Below, piece by piece: positions 45,121-54,405 of a stretch of DNA of 64,000 nt (positions are counted from its first letter, which is position 1; the number at the start of each line of letters is the position of its first letter). Source of the DNA: Phenylobacterium deserti (GTDB lineage: Bacteria > Pseudomonadota > Alphaproteobacteria > Caulobacterales > Caulobacteraceae). The notes beneath the pieces were generated by a model. The model made no database searches and was not told the DNA's origin. It saw nothing but the letters and a program-made list of their open reading frames with translations. The translations under genes and the position numbers were made by a program. The DNA is taken from assembly GCA_943332615.1 (NCBI GenBank), contig CALQQB010000001.1, positions 62,001 to 126,000 of the forward strand. Direction: 5' to 3'.

Positions 45121-46608
45121 ATGATGGGCTTGATGCAGAAGCTTTGGCGCCTGGCGACGGGCGTGGTGTCGGCAGCACTGCTTACGGGCCTCGCCAGTAC
45201 GGCGGGCGCCGCGGCGATGCCGAAGTTCACCGCGGTTCCGGGTGTTCCGGTCCTGGCGCTGGCGTCCTACGACCTAGCCGCGCTGGGCTACGTGGTCGAG
45301 GAGTACGTCCTTGCCGGCGACGCGACCTCCTATCGGCTGGTCGGCGAGGCCCGCACAGATGGCGCCTGGCAGGCCGAGGCCGCCGGCTCGGCGCCCTTCG
45401 TCACCCGCATCGTTGTCGTCCGGCCGATCGACGCAAAGCGCTTCAACGGGACCGTCGCCGTCGAGTGGCTGAACGTCACCGGTGGACAGGACGTGGGCCC
45501 AGACTGGTCCTTCATGCACCGGGAGATGATCCGCTCCGGCTACGCCTACGTGGGTGTCTCGGTCCAAAAGGTTGGCGTCGAAGGCGGCCAGAGCATGGGT
45601 GGCGCCAGTGGAGGCTTAAAGAAGATGAAGCCCGAGCGCTATGGCGGGCTCAGTCATCCGGGCGACGCCTTCGCCTATGACATCTATTCACAGGCCGGGC
45701 GCGTGGTGCGCGATGGCCCTGTGCTGGGGCCGCTGAAGGCCAAGCGGGTGCTGGCGCTGGGCGAGTCACAATCGGCGATCTTCCTGACCACCTACGTCAA
45801 CGCCATAGATCCGCTGGCGAAGGTCTACGACGGGTTCTTCATCCACTCCCGGTTCGGCGGTGCGCCGCTGCTGGACGCCGCCGCGATCGCGAACCGCGCG
45901 AGTTCCCCCTCGGGGATCAGATTCCGGCCGAACCTCCGGGTCCCGGTGATGACCCTGATCACCGAGACCGACCTGATCGGTAGCGGCATCAGCGGCTATT
46001 GGACGGCGAGCCAGCCGGACAACGCCAGGCTTCGGGTCTGGGAAATCCCGGGCGCGGCGCACGTCGATGTCTACATGTTCCAGGTGGCCGCCAGCGACTC
46101 GGGCGTCGCGCCCATCGAAAAGATCGCGCCGCTCTGGAAGCCGTCCACGATGACCATCGTCGGCAAGCTGGCCAAGCCGATGAACGCTGCGCCGCAGCAT
46201 CACTACGTGGCCCAGGCGGCGCTGGCCGGGCTGGAAACCTGGGTCCGCACGGGCAAGGCGCCGCCGATGGCCCCGCGCATGGAGACGACGGCCGGTGCGG
46301 CGGGCGGGGCGCCGAGCCTCGTGCTCGACGCCAACGGCAACGCCAGGGGCGGCATCCGCACGCCGTGGGTGGAGGCGCCCACCGCCAGGCTCTCCGGCCT
46401 GGGAAATTCGGGCGGCCCGTTCGCCTTCCTGCTGGGAACGACAGAGGCTTACGACGCGGCCACGCTGAACCGCCTATATCCGGGCGGCAAGGCGGACTAC
46501 CTGAAGGCGTTCGACGCCGCCCTCGCACGCGCCCTGAAGGCCGGCTTCGTCCTGCCCGCCGACCAGACCGAGATCCGCGCGCTGGCGGCGGCGCTCTATC
46601 CATCGTGA
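45121..46608 (+). CDS. Exported alpha/beta-hydrolase-domain protein
   Basis: 495 residues. ATG 45121 or 45124 is chosen because GGGGAGA precedes them; an in-frame ATG at 45073 lies inside the SDR gene. A signal peptide (SAALLTGLASTAGAAA) is followed by the domain. The nucleophile elbow is ALGESQSAIFLTTY, with G-E-S-Q-S replacing the common GxSxG, and the region RVWEIPGAAHVDVY may give the catalytic His. This matches a family of large periplasmic hydrolases of unknown substrate that often sits in SDR-rich catabolic islands. It is probably an esterase that releases the pathway substrate. Confidence 0.8.
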   Translation: MMGLMQKLWRLATGVVSAALLTGLASTAGAAAMPKFTAVPGVPVLALASYDLAALGYVVEEYVLAGDATSYRLVGEARTDGAWQAEAAGSAPFVTRIVVVRPIDAKRFNGTVAVEWLNVTGGQDVGPDWSFMHREMIRSGYAYVGVSVQKVGVEGGQSMGGASGGLKKMKPERYGGLSHPGDAFAYDIYSQAGRVVRDGPVLGPLKAKRVLALGESQSAIFLTTYVNAIDPLAKVYDGFFIHSRFGGAPLLDAAAIANRASSPSGIRFRPNLRVPVMTLITETDLIGSGISGYWTASQPDNARLRVWEIPGAAHVDVYMFQVAASDSGVAPIEKIAPLWKPSTMTIVGKLAKPMNAAPQHHYVAQAALAGLETWVRTGKAPPMAPRMETTAGAAGGAPSLVLDANGNARGGIRTPWVEAPTARLSGLGNSGGPFAFLLGTTEAYDAATLNRLYPGGKADYLKAFDAALARALKAGFVLPADQTEIRALAAALYPS

Positions 46609-46691
46609 GCCCCCTATGGCCGGGGGCGGCGGATGGCGTATCATCGGCCCTGGCCATCCGGCGGCGGTGTCGCGGGAATAATTTTAAGGCA

Positions 46692-46716
46692 TTGATTTTT
46701 TTTTGAATATTAGAAC
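46692..46716 (+). promoter_or_regulatory. Promoter of the double-hotdog thioesterase gene
   Basis: TTGATTT (46692-46698), 10 bases, ATTAGAAC (46709-46716) fits the Caulobacter pattern. It lies in a conspicuous AT-rich island (46677-46718) that may act as an UP element. Confidence 0.45.
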
Positions 46717-46729
46717 GGCGTGATTTCGG

Positions 46730-47677
46730 ATGAAGCTTTTGCACACCTCGGTCATCGGGGCCGATGAGATAGACGCGCTCGGTCACCTGAACGTCCGCTA
46801 CTACCTGTCCCGCGCCCAGACGGCGAACGCGGCGCTGTTGGCGCAGCTGGGCCTGGGGGCTGACGCGCTCGAGGGGCTGGGCGCGCGCCTGATCCCGATC
46901 GACAGCTACACCCGCTATCACCGCGAACAGTTCAAGGGCGCGACCCTGACGGTGCGTGGCGGGGTGCTGGAGGTCGGGCGCGGGACGGTCCGCACCTACC
47001 TCGAGATCGACAACGACGCCAAGGGCGAGGTGGCGGCGACCTTCATCCTGGTCTCGGCCCTCGCGGATCGCGCGACACGGGCGCCGCTGCCCCTGCCGGA
47101 CGCCGTCATCGCCGCCACGGCCGGCCTAACCACCGAACTGCCGCCGCACGGCCAGCCGCGCACCCTGGACCTGGGCGCGCCGCGCCTGGACGTCACCTAC
47201 GAGGCCCTGGCCGCGCGCCTGGGCGAGGAGACCGCCGACCCGATGTCGCGCCGGATGACGCGCACGATCGACGCCGAAAGCTGCGACGCGCACGGCTTCC
47301 TGTCGGACGGTGAGGACTTCATGTTCGGCATGCTGCGTGGGGCGCCGCCGATCGACGGCGAGAAGCCCCGCTGGGGCCCGATGACCTTCAAGACCGACGA
47401 AGGCCAGCACATCGGCTGGGCGTCGCTGGAGACCCGGCAGATGCGCTTTGCCCAGCCCCGGGTCGGCGAGACCATCTGTTCGATCGGCGCCGACATCGGC
47501 CTGGCCGACAAGGTCCGCCACTCGCGGCGCTGGATCTTCAACACCACCACGGGCCAAGTGGTGTCGATGAACGACAATATCGCGCTGGCCCTCGACCTGG
47601 ATGCCCGACGCCCGATCGCGATTCCCGCGACGCTTCGGCGCCAGCTGGAAGAGCGCCATTTGCCAGACTTTGCCTGA
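46730..47677 (+). CDS. Acyl-CoA thioesterase-like double-hotdog protein
   Basis: 315 residues made of two hotdog folds. The N-terminal unit has DEIDALGHLNVRYYLSRAQT (4HBT-like active loop with Asp and His), and the second begins near MTRTIDAESCDAHGFLSDGE with the same D-A-H-G-F pattern. Family members hydrolyse acyl-CoA thioesters, consistent with the surrounding acyl-CoA genes. The start has only a weak ribosome site (TTCGG). Confidence 0.78.
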   Translation: MKLLHTSVIGADEIDALGHLNVRYYLSRAQTANAALLAQLGLGADALEGLGARLIPIDSYTRYHREQFKGATLTVRGGVLEVGRGTVRTYLEIDNDAKGEVAATFILVSALADRATRAPLPLPDAVIAATAGLTTELPPHGQPRTLDLGAPRLDVTYEALAARLGEETADPMSRRMTRTIDAESCDAHGFLSDGEDFMFGMLRGAPPIDGEKPRWGPMTFKTDEGQHIGWASLETRQMRFAQPRVGETICSIGADIGLADKVRHSRRWIFNTTTGQVVSMNDNIALALDLDARRPIAIPATLRRQLEERHLPDFA

Positions 47678-47788
47678 GGACAACTTCGCTTGGACCCCCT
47701 TCGCTTGGACATGGGTGTGAACCCAGGTTTGCGTCATCGCTAAAAATCCCGTCCGATGGACGGAAAGATTTCAGGGAGCAGGAACGTC

Positions 47789-48769
47789 ATGATCAAAACA
47801 CGCCTCACCGAGATGTTCGGGGTCGAGACGCCGCTGGTGATGGGCGGCATGACCGGAGTGGGCTACGCGCCCCTGGTCGCGGCCGTGGCCAATGCCGGCG
47901 CGCTGGGCTTCATCACCGCCCACCATTCGAAGTCCGCCGAGGAGCTCTGGGACGAGATCAAGCGGTGCCGCGAGCTGACGGATAAGCCGTTTGGCGTGAA
48001 CCTGACCCTGCTGCCGTCGCTGAACCCGATCCCCTACGACGAGTATCGCCAGGCGATCATCGAGAGCGGCATCAAGATCGTCGAGACCGCCGGCCGGGCG
48101 CCGGTGGACCACTTGCCGGCCTTCAAGGCGGCGGGGGTGAAGGTCATTCATAAATGCACCTCGGTCCGCCACTCTGTGTCGGCGGTGAAGCATGGCGTGG
48201 ACGTGATCTCGATCGACGGGTTCGAATGCGCCGGCCACCCGGGCGAGGACGACGTGGGCCTAGTGGTGTTGCTACCGGCGACGGTGGACGCGGTGTCGCC
48301 GATCCCGGTGATCGCCTCGGGCGGCATGGCGGACGGCCGCAGCCTAGCCGCGGCCCTGATGCTGGGCGCCGACGGGGTCAACATGGGCACCCGCTTCATG
48401 GCCACCCAGGAGTGCGCCATCCATGAGAACGTGAAGCGCAAGATCGTCGAAAATACCGAGCGCGACACGCTGCTGACCAACCGCACTCTGCGCAACACCA
48501 GCCGGGTAGCGCGCAACGCTGTCTCGGAAGAGGTGGTGAAGATCCAGCAGGACCCGACCAAGACCATCGAGGATGTCCGCCACCTGGTGGCCGGCGTACG
48601 CGGCCGCACCAATGTCATGGGCCAGGGCGATACCGACGGTGGCATCTGGACCGTCGGCCAGGCCCAGGGCCTGATCCACGACATCCCCACCGTTGCCGAG
48701 ATGGTCCGGGCGGTGACGCGTCAGGCGGAAGAGATGCTGAACGTCCGGGCGCGGTCGCTGGTGGGCTAA
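47789..48769 (+). CDS. Nitronate monooxygenase / 2-nitropropane dioxygenase-like flavoprotein
   Basis: 326 residues from ATG 47789. A TIM barrel with FMN-binding motifs: TPLVMGGMTGVGYAPLVAAV, GVNLTLLPSLNP, FECAGHPGEDDVGL, and PVIASGGMADGRSLAAALML followed by GADGVNMGTRF. The conserved His of AGHPGE is the family's catalytic position in class I enzymes. Relatives oxidise nitronates or act as FMN-dependent enoyl reductases, so the native reaction may not involve nitro compounds. It sits inside the SDR/acyl-CoA island. Confidence 0.87.
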   Translation: MIKTRLTEMFGVETPLVMGGMTGVGYAPLVAAVANAGALGFITAHHSKSAEELWDEIKRCRELTDKPFGVNLTLLPSLNPIPYDEYRQAIIESGIKIVETAGRAPVDHLPAFKAAGVKVIHKCTSVRHSVSAVKHGVDVISIDGFECAGHPGEDDVGLVVLLPATVDAVSPIPVIASGGMADGRSLAAALMLGADGVNMGTRFMATQECAIHENVKRKIVENTERDTLLTNRTLRNTSRVARNAVSEEVVKIQQDPTKTIEDVRHLVAGVRGRTNVMGQGDTDGGIWTVGQAQGLIHDIPTVAEMVRAVTRQAEEMLNVRARSLVG

Positions 48770-48881
48770 TCTCCGACCTCGCCGTTCGAAGGTGGCCGAT
48801 GAAGGCCGCCCGGCCGGCCGGCCGTTGCAGCAGGGTCGCCCCGAGGCCATTGTCGGTCCCAACAAGAGCGGAGTGGACGGC

Positions 48882-49730
48882 ATGCGGGATCTGGCGGGCA
48901 AGACGGCGTTTGTGACCGGCGCGGCCTCGGGCATCGGGCTGGGGATCGCGACCGCCCTAGCCCAGGCCGGCGTGAAGGTGATGCTGTGCGACCTCAAGGC
49001 GGACGCTCTGGACGGCGCCGTCGCGGGCCTCAAGGCCACCAACGCCGATGTGGACGGCGTGCTCGCCGACGTGTCGCTGAAGGCTGAGCTGCAGGCGGCG
49101 GCGGATGCGACCATTGCGCGCTTCGGCAAGGTCCATATCCTGGTGAACAACGCCGGGGTCGGTGGTGGTGGCAGCTATGGCCGCTGGACCGAGACGGTGA
49201 AGTCGTGGGTCATCGGTGTCAACTTGACGGCGGTGATCGACGGGATCGGCATCTTCGGGCCGCTGATCGAGTCGCACGGGGAGGGCGGGCACATCGTCTC
49301 GACAGCCTCGATCGCCGGCCTGATTTCGGGCGGCAGCAGTCTCTATAACGTGACCAAGTACGGCGTCGTGGCGCTGTCGGAGGGCCTGCGGCCGGAACTG
49401 GCGCCGAAGGGCATCGGGGTCTCGGTTCTCTGTCCCGGCTTCATCAACACCAACATCGCCGACATCGGACGCTATGTGCCGGAACGGTTCTCGGACGCAG
49501 TCGGGCCGATGCCCACCGAGGGTCCGGCGGCCGAGGCCGTCGATCGCCTGCGCCAGGCGCTGGCGGCGGGGATCGACCCGCTCTACGTCGGCGAGCTGGT
49601 CCGCGAGGGTATCGAGGGCGACTGGCCCTACATCTTCACCGACGCCCAGTTCGAGCCGCTGATCGAAGCGCGGTTTGCCGCCATCAAGGCGGGGTTCGAC
49701 CGGATCCGGGATCGGGCGCCCGCTCGCTAG
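48882..49730 (+). CDS. SDR-family oxidoreductase
   Basis: 282 residues from ATG 48882. VTGAASGIGLGIATALA, VMLCDLKADAL (NAD-type Asp), NNAGVGGGGSYGRW, Ser in STASIAGLISGGSS, and YNVTK. The C-terminal extension (EFEPL-like DAQFEPLIEARFAAIKAGFD) marks the cis/trans-type catabolic SDR subgroup also represented by the gene at 51314. Substrate unknown. Convergent with the DUF3237 gene, overlapping by 4 bp. Confidence 0.9.
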   Translation: MRDLAGKTAFVTGAASGIGLGIATALAQAGVKVMLCDLKADALDGAVAGLKATNADVDGVLADVSLKAELQAAADATIARFGKVHILVNNAGVGGGGSYGRWTETVKSWVIGVNLTAVIDGIGIFGPLIESHGEGGHIVSTASIAGLISGGSSLYNVTKYGVVALSEGLRPELAPKGIGVSVLCPGFINTNIADIGRYVPERFSDAVGPMPTEGPAAEAVDRLRQALAAGIDPLYVGELVREGIEGDWPYIFTDAQFEPLIEARFAAIKAGFDRIRDRAPAR

Positions 49731-50224
49731 AGAACCGCGAAGATCGAGTGGCGGATGCCGCTCGTCGTGCGGTGGCCGCAGCCGACGGCGAGGACGCCGT
49801 TAAGCCACCCATAGCGGGGGTCGGCGGTTTCGAAGACTGGAGCGATGCGCAGGTAGTAGTCGCTGTGCGGGACCTCGGGCTGGGCGGGGTCGCGGAAGGC
49901 GGCGGTGACCGCGTCACGGATCACGCTGCGGCCGGTGTAGGTTACGTAGATCAGCGCCCCGTCGTCGGTCTTCCAGATCACGCGGGCGTCGAAGGTTCCG
50001 GCCGCGACGCCGGGCGCGATTTCGCCACTGGTGGACCAGTTGCCGCCGCCGGGCAGGATATCGCCCGACAGCCGCGGGCCCTCGAAGCGGCCGCCGGTGA
50101 CGTAGCCGATCCGCCGCGAGGTCCAGGGCGACTGGCCCATCGGCATGATCGCGCCCTCGACCAGGAACTCCGCGACGCACAGCGGCTCGCTGGCGAGCGC
50201 CTGGAAGTCGAATGAGAGCGCCAT
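49727..50224 (-). CDS. DUF3237 family protein
   Basis: 165 residues. The family signature RRIGYVTGGRFEGPRLSGDI, LPGGGNW and DDGALIYVTYTGRSV is clear. DUF3237 proteins are small beta-barrels (allene-oxide-cyclase-like fold is suggested for the group) found in xenobiotic and steroid catabolic islands, with no established reaction. It is first of two stop-to-start neighbours with the CMD-like gene (2-bp gap). Confidence 0.85.
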   Translation of the reverse strand: MALSFDFQALASEPLCVAEFLVEGAIMPMGQSPWTSRRIGYVTGGRFEGPRLSGDILPGGGNWSTSGEIAPGVAAGTFDARVIWKTDDGALIYVTYTGRSVIRDAVTAAFRDPAQPEVPHSDYYLRIAPVFETADPRYGWLNGVLAVGCGHRTTSGIRHSIFAVL

Positions 50225-50226
50225 GC

Positions 50227-50880
50227 CTAGGTGCTCGCCGCCGGGCGAGCCGGGCTGAGGAAGTCGGCGGCCTTGAAGCCCTCCGGCGCAGCGACTTCGA
50301 CGATGGGCTCCTCGCGGTTGTCGAACTCCATCCGGAGCGCCCGGGTGATCACCGCGTGCATGGAATATAGAGTTGTTATGTAAGTGAATTCGAAGATCTG
50401 TTCGTCGCTCCAGAAGGTCTTCAGCTTATTGAACACCTCGAGGGGCGTACGGCCGTCGCCGGCGGTCAGGCAATCGGCATAGGCCAGGACGGCGCGCTCC
50501 TGGTCGTTGAAGATGTCGGACACCTGCCAGTGAGGGACGGCGGCGATCTTCTCGTCAGACACGCCAAGGCCGCGCAAGGACTTGCAGTGCTGTGAGAAGA
50601 CGAACTGGCTTTCCTTCACCCACCCGGCGCGGGTCTGTCCGAGCTCGCGCAGCACCGGGTCGATCTTGCGGTCGGGGTGGCGGTAGACTGCGAAGCCGTC
50701 GACCGCGTGCTTGAAGATGTCGGGGGCGAGCGCGAACACGGTCCACCAGTCGCCTGGGGTGCCGGTGGCGGTGCCGGGGCTGGCGACGGGGTCGCGGTCG
50801 GGACCGAACAGGCGGTCGTAGTAGGCGGTGATGACCTCCGAGGTGACCTCGGCGCGGGGAACCTGGCGAAGAACGGGCAT
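50227..50880 (-). CDS. Carboxymuconolactone decarboxylase-like protein
   Basis: 217 residues. The CMD/AhpD-type segment VKESQFVFSQHCKSLRGLG is followed by AAVPHWQVSDIFNDQERAVLA and FTYITTLYSMHAVITRALRM. Family members carry out decarboxylation or peroxidase-like chemistry; the CxxC of AhpD is absent here. It belongs to a minus-strand run with DUF3237, an NTF2-like protein, an SDR and an MFS carrier, suggesting one operon. Substrate unknown. Confidence 0.83.
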   Translation of the reverse strand: MPVLRQVPRAEVTSEVITAYYDRLFGPDRDPVASPGTATGTPGDWWTVFALAPDIFKHAVDGFAVYRHPDRKIDPVLRELGQTRAGWVKESQFVFSQHCKSLRGLGVSDEKIAAVPHWQVSDIFNDQERAVLAYADCLTAGDGRTPLEVFNKLKTFWSDEQIFEFTYITTLYSMHAVITRALRMEFDNREEPIVEVAAPEGFKAADFLSPARPAAST

Positions 50881-50892
50881 GTGTTTTGAACC

Positions 50893-51279
50893 TCAGGCGA
50901 ACTTGCGGAATTCGGCGACGCGGGCGGAGTCGAAATATTCGTCCAGCCGGGTGATCTTGCCATCCCTAACGGCGCAGACGATGCAGGCGGGCAGGGCGAC
51001 GCAAACGCCATCGTGTGAACGGGTGCCCCGCAGGACATGCTGCTGCACAAAGCCGCCGGCGAACACCTCGACGCGGCGATTGTCGTACACACGATCGAGG
51101 ATGCGGGTGACCATGCCCGCCAGGGTCTTGCGGTTGTCCTCGGGACCCTGGATGGCCTCGTCGGTGTTATGCCAGATCTCGGCGTCCGGGGCATAGCAGG
51201 CCACCAGGCCGTCGATGTCGCCCTGCTCCACGCAGTCGAAGAAGCGCTTGGCGAGCGCGAGGGTGGCGGCGTCGGACAT
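50893..51279 (-). CDS. NTF2/SnoaL-like small protein
   Basis: 128 residues with the NTF2-like cone: LALAKRFFDCVEQGDIDGLV, ACYAPDAEIWHNTDEAIQGP, and the strand pattern VFAGGFVQQHVLRG. Such proteins act as isomerases, dehydratases or cyclases on small hydrophobic ketones. His and Asp in IWHNTDE are possible catalytic residues. Its place between the CMD-like gene and an SDR suggests a pathway enzyme. Confidence 0.83.
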   Translation of the reverse strand: MSDAATLALAKRFFDCVEQGDIDGLVACYAPDAEIWHNTDEAIQGPEDNRKTLAGMVTRILDRVYDNRRVEVFAGGFVQQHVLRGTRSHDGVCVALPACIVCAVRDGKITRLDEYFDSARVAEFRKFA

Positions 51280-51313
51280 CTCGGGACTCCTTAGGGTTGC
51301 GGCAAGCCGGTCA

Positions 51314-52204
51314 TCAGCCCACGGCGATGTTCATGCGCTGGGCGCCGTTGGCCGCGATGAGGCCCGCGATGTCGTCGCCCTTGTAGGACGGGTCGGCGGA
51401 CTCGCCGAAGGCGGCCAGCATCTCGGCGAACTGGGCCTCAGCCATACCCTTCCACTCCGGATGGGTGAATATGAAGAACTCGCTGGCCTCAATGGCGCGG
51501 ACGACGCGCTCGCCGATCCTGTCGGGCGACATGCCGCCGACCAGGACGCCGGACATGTTCTGCGCCGTCTGGGCGGCTTCGCCCTGCTCGGTGGCGCCGG
51601 GACGCAGCGTGGCGGTGGTTGCGACGATGTTGGTGGCCGACATGCCGGGGCACAGCACCGAGATGCCGACCCGCGTGTCGGCCAGCTCGTTGCGCAGCGC
51701 CATGGCGATGCCCAGCGTGGCGAACTTCGACGAGATGTAGGCCACGGAAATGGGCGGCGGGACGATAGCGACCATCGACGAGGTGAGCGTCAGGTGGCCG
51801 GGGCGGCCCGAGGCCTTCATGGCGCCCAGGAAAGTGCGGCAGGCATAGAGGTGGGCATGAGCGTTCACGGCGTAGGCCCAGCGCCAGACCTCGGGGTCAT
51901 AGGTTTCGAACGCGCCGGACCCGCCGCCAACGCCGGCGTTGGAGATCAGGACGCTGACCTCGCCGAAGGCCTGCGCCTCGTCGCCGGCCCGGGCCCACTC
52001 GGCCTCCTCGGCGACGTTGAGGGTCAGGCCGATGGCGTCGGTGCCTGCAGCGCGCAGTTCGGCGGCGGCGGCCTCCACCTTGTCGGCGACGATGTCGGCC
52101 AGGATCAGGCGTGCGCCGCGGCGGGCCAGGGCGCGGGCGGTGGCGAGGCCGATGCCGCTGGCCCCGCCGGTCACGAAGGCGGTCTGCTCCTTGAGGTCCT
52201 TCAT
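51314..52204 (-). CDS. SDR-family oxidoreductase
   Basis: 296 residues from the ATG with complement at 52202-52204, which overlaps the transporter stop (ATGA); a longer frame continues into the transporter but is not coding. VTGGASGIGLATARALA, LILADIVADK (NAD), SNAGVGGGSGAFET, Ser in TLTSSMVAIVPPP, and YISSK. It shares the extended C-terminus with the SDR at 48882, so the two are probably paralogues acting on related substrates. Confidence 0.9.
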   Translation of the reverse strand: MKDLKEQTAFVTGGASGIGLATARALARRGARLILADIVADKVEAAAAELRAAGTDAIGLTLNVAEEAEWARAGDEAQAFGEVSVLISNAGVGGGSGAFETYDPEVWRWAYAVNAHAHLYACRTFLGAMKASGRPGHLTLTSSMVAIVPPPISVAYISSKFATLGIAMALRNELADTRVGISVLCPGMSATNIVATTATLRPGATEQGEAAQTAQNMSGVLVGGMSPDRIGERVVRAIEASEFFIFTHPEWKGMAEAQFAEMLAAFGESADPSYKGDDIAGLIAANGAQRMNIAVG

Positions 52205-53514
52205 CGGGCGGCTTCCAGGGCGGATTGGGTGTCGGCGCCCACGACCCGCGAGACGGCGAAATAGCCGGCCGCCGCGACTACCGCGATCGGGGTGATGGCG
52301 ATCAGGGCGAGGCGCAGGGGCTCGGCGACATGGTTGGCCGCCAGCGCGTCGCTGAGCGCACCTATGGCCAGCGGCCCGCCGCCCAGGCCCACGATGTTGA
52401 AGGCCAGCAGCAGCAGGGCGGTGGCGGTGGCGCGGGCGGCGACTGGCGACAGGTTCTGTACAAGGGCCAGGGCCGGCGCGACATAGATGGTGCAGCAGAT
52501 CATCGGGATCAGCATAAGCGCCAGCGACGCCTGCCAGGAGCCGGCGAGGCAGGCGATAGCCAGGCTGGGCGCGCACAGCAGCATGGAGAGGCCTGGCACG
52601 TAGGCGTAGGCCTTGACGCTGCGCTGGCCGGCCCAGTTGACAAGCGCGCCGCCGCCCCAGATGCCCAGGCCCATGCAGAGGCCGGCGGCGGGGCCGAACC
52701 AGCGGGCGACCTCGCTGAGCGGCATGTGCTGGACGCGCATCAGGTAGGCCGGAATCCAGTTCAGCATGCCGTAGCTGACGAAGGCCGAGAGGCCGCTGGC
52801 GAACAGCAGCAGGCGGAGCGTCGGGCGCGACAGGAAGAGCCGGGCGGTGGGGCCGAGGCGGGCGCGCTCAGCGGTGCGGACGGGCTGCGGGTCAAGCCCG
52901 CCGCGTGCGGGCTCGCGGACGAAGGCGGCTAGCGCCAGGGCGGCGACGGCGCCAATGCCGGCCGTGAGAACGAAGGCGCCGCGCCAGCCGAACTGGCCGG
53001 CCGCCCAACCGCCGAGACTGGCGCCCACGAACACGCCGATCGGGCCGTTGACGGTGAAGAGGCCGATCACCGCCGGACGTTTCTCGGGTGGGTAGTAGTC
53101 GGCGAGGATCGACAGCGAGGGCGCGGTGCCGCCGGCCTCGCCGACCCCGACCCCGAAGCGAGCGACGGCCAGTTGCCAAAACGACCCGGCGAAGCTGCAG
53201 GCGCCGGTGAACACGCTCCAGATCAGGCAGGCGGCGGCCACCAGCCGCACCCGGTTGGTTCGGTCGGCCAGCAGGGCTGCGGGCACGCCCATCAGGGCGT
53301 AGAACAGCGAGAAGCTCAAGCCGGTCAGCAGGCCCAGCTGTGTATCGCTGAGGTGGAGCTCTGTTCGGATCGGCTCGGCCAGCACCGAGAGGATCTGGCG
53401 ATCGACGAAATTGACTGTGCCGACGGCGGTCAGCAGCAGCAATGCCACAGTACGTCCCGGCCGTGCAGCCAGGGTGGCGGGCGGGCTGATCGCGGCGGTC
53501 GCGGCCTGGTCCAT
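52201..53514 (-). CDS. MFS transporter, Spinster-like
   Basis: 437 residues from the ATG with complement at 53512-53514, preceded by GGGAG. About 12 membrane segments. The N-terminal stretch NFVDRQILSVLAEPIRTEL, with LSDTQLGLLTGLSFSLFYAL, is the hallmark of the Spinster/AraJ-like family common in alphaproteobacterial catabolic islands. LFTVNGPIGVFVGASLGGWA follows. It probably imports the pathway substrate across the inner membrane, downstream of the TonB receptor at 55615. Co-directional and overlapping with an SDR. Confidence 0.88.
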   Translation of the reverse strand: MDQAATAAISPPATLAARPGRTVALLLLTAVGTVNFVDRQILSVLAEPIRTELHLSDTQLGLLTGLSFSLFYALMGVPAALLADRTNRVRLVAAACLIWSVFTGACSFAGSFWQLAVARFGVGVGEAGGTAPSLSILADYYPPEKRPAVIGLFTVNGPIGVFVGASLGGWAAGQFGWRGAFVLTAGIGAVAALALAAFVREPARGGLDPQPVRTAERARLGPTARLFLSRPTLRLLLFASGLSAFVSYGMLNWIPAYLMRVQHMPLSEVARWFGPAAGLCMGLGIWGGGALVNWAGQRSVKAYAYVPGLSMLLCAPSLAIACLAGSWQASLALMLIPMICCTIYVAPALALVQNLSPVAARATATALLLLAFNIVGLGGGPLAIGALSDALAANHVAEPLRLALIAITPIAVVAAAGYFAVSRVVGADTQSALEAAR

Positions 53515-53551
53515 GAAGCTCCCTGACGGCGTTATTCCGCGCCTTGAGATC

Positions 53552-53579
53552 AGCCTAGGGCGGGGCCTCGTTCTGTCAA
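53552..53579 (-). promoter_or_regulatory. Candidate promoter of the MFS-SDR-NTF2-CMD-DUF3237 operon
   Basis: On the minus strand: TTGACAG (53579-53573), 13 bases, CCTAGGCT (53559-53552). The -35 lies back to back with a TTTACGG on the plus strand for the divergent SDR. Confidence 0.4.
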
Positions 53580-53584
53580 TCAAG

Positions 53585-53614
53585 TTTACGGTTCGCGGTG
53601 CTTGGGTCTAGGCT
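53585..53614 (+). promoter_or_regulatory. Candidate promoter of the SDR gene at 53643
   Basis: TTTACGG (53585-53591), 15 bases, TCTAGGCT (53607-53614). The spacing is slightly long. Confidence 0.3.
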
Positions 53615-53642
53615 GTGGATAAGCAAAACAGGGAAGAAGGCC

Positions 53643-54404
53643 GTGGTCGGACGTCTGGCAGGCAAGGTCGCGATCATCACCGGGACCGGGAGCGGCATGG
53701 GCCGGGCGGCGGCGCAGATGTTTACGCGCGAAGGCGCCAAGGTGGTGGGCTGCGACCTCAACCCTGCCGCCCAGGCGGTGACGGACGAGGTGCGGGTGGC
53801 CGGCGGGGAGATGGTCTCGCTGCAGCCCCTGGACCTCTCGGTCGAGGCCGGCGCGCAGCAGCTTGTGGGCTTTGCCCTGGAGCACTTCGGCGGCTTCGAC
53901 ATCGTCTACAACAACGCCGCCATGGCCTATTTCGCGTTCGTGCCGGACATGGACTTCGAGACCTTCGCGCGCACGCAGCGCGAGGAGGTGGACATCATTT
54001 TCCACCTCTGCCGCGCGGCCTGGCCGCACCTGATCGCGCGCGGCGGTGGCTCAATCATCAACATCGCCTCGACGGCCGCGAAAAAGGCCTCGGCGGGGCA
54101 GGGCATGCTGGCGCACTCGGCGGCCAAGGCGGCGGTCATGGGCATGACCCGCCAGTACGCCACCGAGGGCGGCCAGCACCGCATCCGCGCCAACACGATC
54201 TCTCCGGGCATGATCCGCTCGGCGCAGACCGAGCCGCTGATGCTGCAGCCGGGATGGACCGAGCGGGCGATCGGGCGGCAGGTGATCAAGCGGGTCGGCG
54301 AGCCCGAGGACGTGGTCGCGGCCGCCCTGTTCCTCGCCTCCGACGAAAGCAGCTTCATCACCGGCTCCGACATCGCAATCGACGGCGGCACGATGGCGAA
54401 CTGA
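53643..54404 (+). CDS. SDR-family protein with His in place of catalytic Tyr
   Basis: 253 residues from GTG 53643, chosen because GGGAAGAAGG ends two bases before it; an in-frame ATG-like start at 53598 is less likely. [27 protein letters not shown] (NAD), [10 protein letters not shown], and Ser in [11 protein letters not shown]. The expected YxxxK is HSAAK, so Tyr is replaced by His. The loop before it is two residues longer than usual. The variant occurs in other SDRs as far as I recall and may still use His as acid-base, or act on a different reaction. Confidence 0.85.
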   Translation: MVGRLAGKVAIITGTGSGMGRAAAQMFTREGAKVVGCDLNPAAQAVTDEVRVAGGEMVSLQPLDLSVEAGAQQLVGFALEHFGGFDIVYNNAAMAYFAFVPDMDFETFARTQREEVDIIFHLCRAAWPHLIARGGGSIINIASTAAKKASAGQGMLAHSAAKAAVMGMTRQYATEGGQHRIRANTISPGMIRSAQTEPLMLQPGWTERAIGRQVIKRVGEPEDVVAAALFLASDESSFITGSDIAIDGGTMAN

Positions 54405-54405
54405 G

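Noticed and set aside
46630..46704. Rho-independent terminator after the exported hydrolase gene
   Set aside because: CGGATGGC/GCCATCCG form a stem at 46630-46660, but the T run starts about 35 bases later and overlaps a better-supported promoter.
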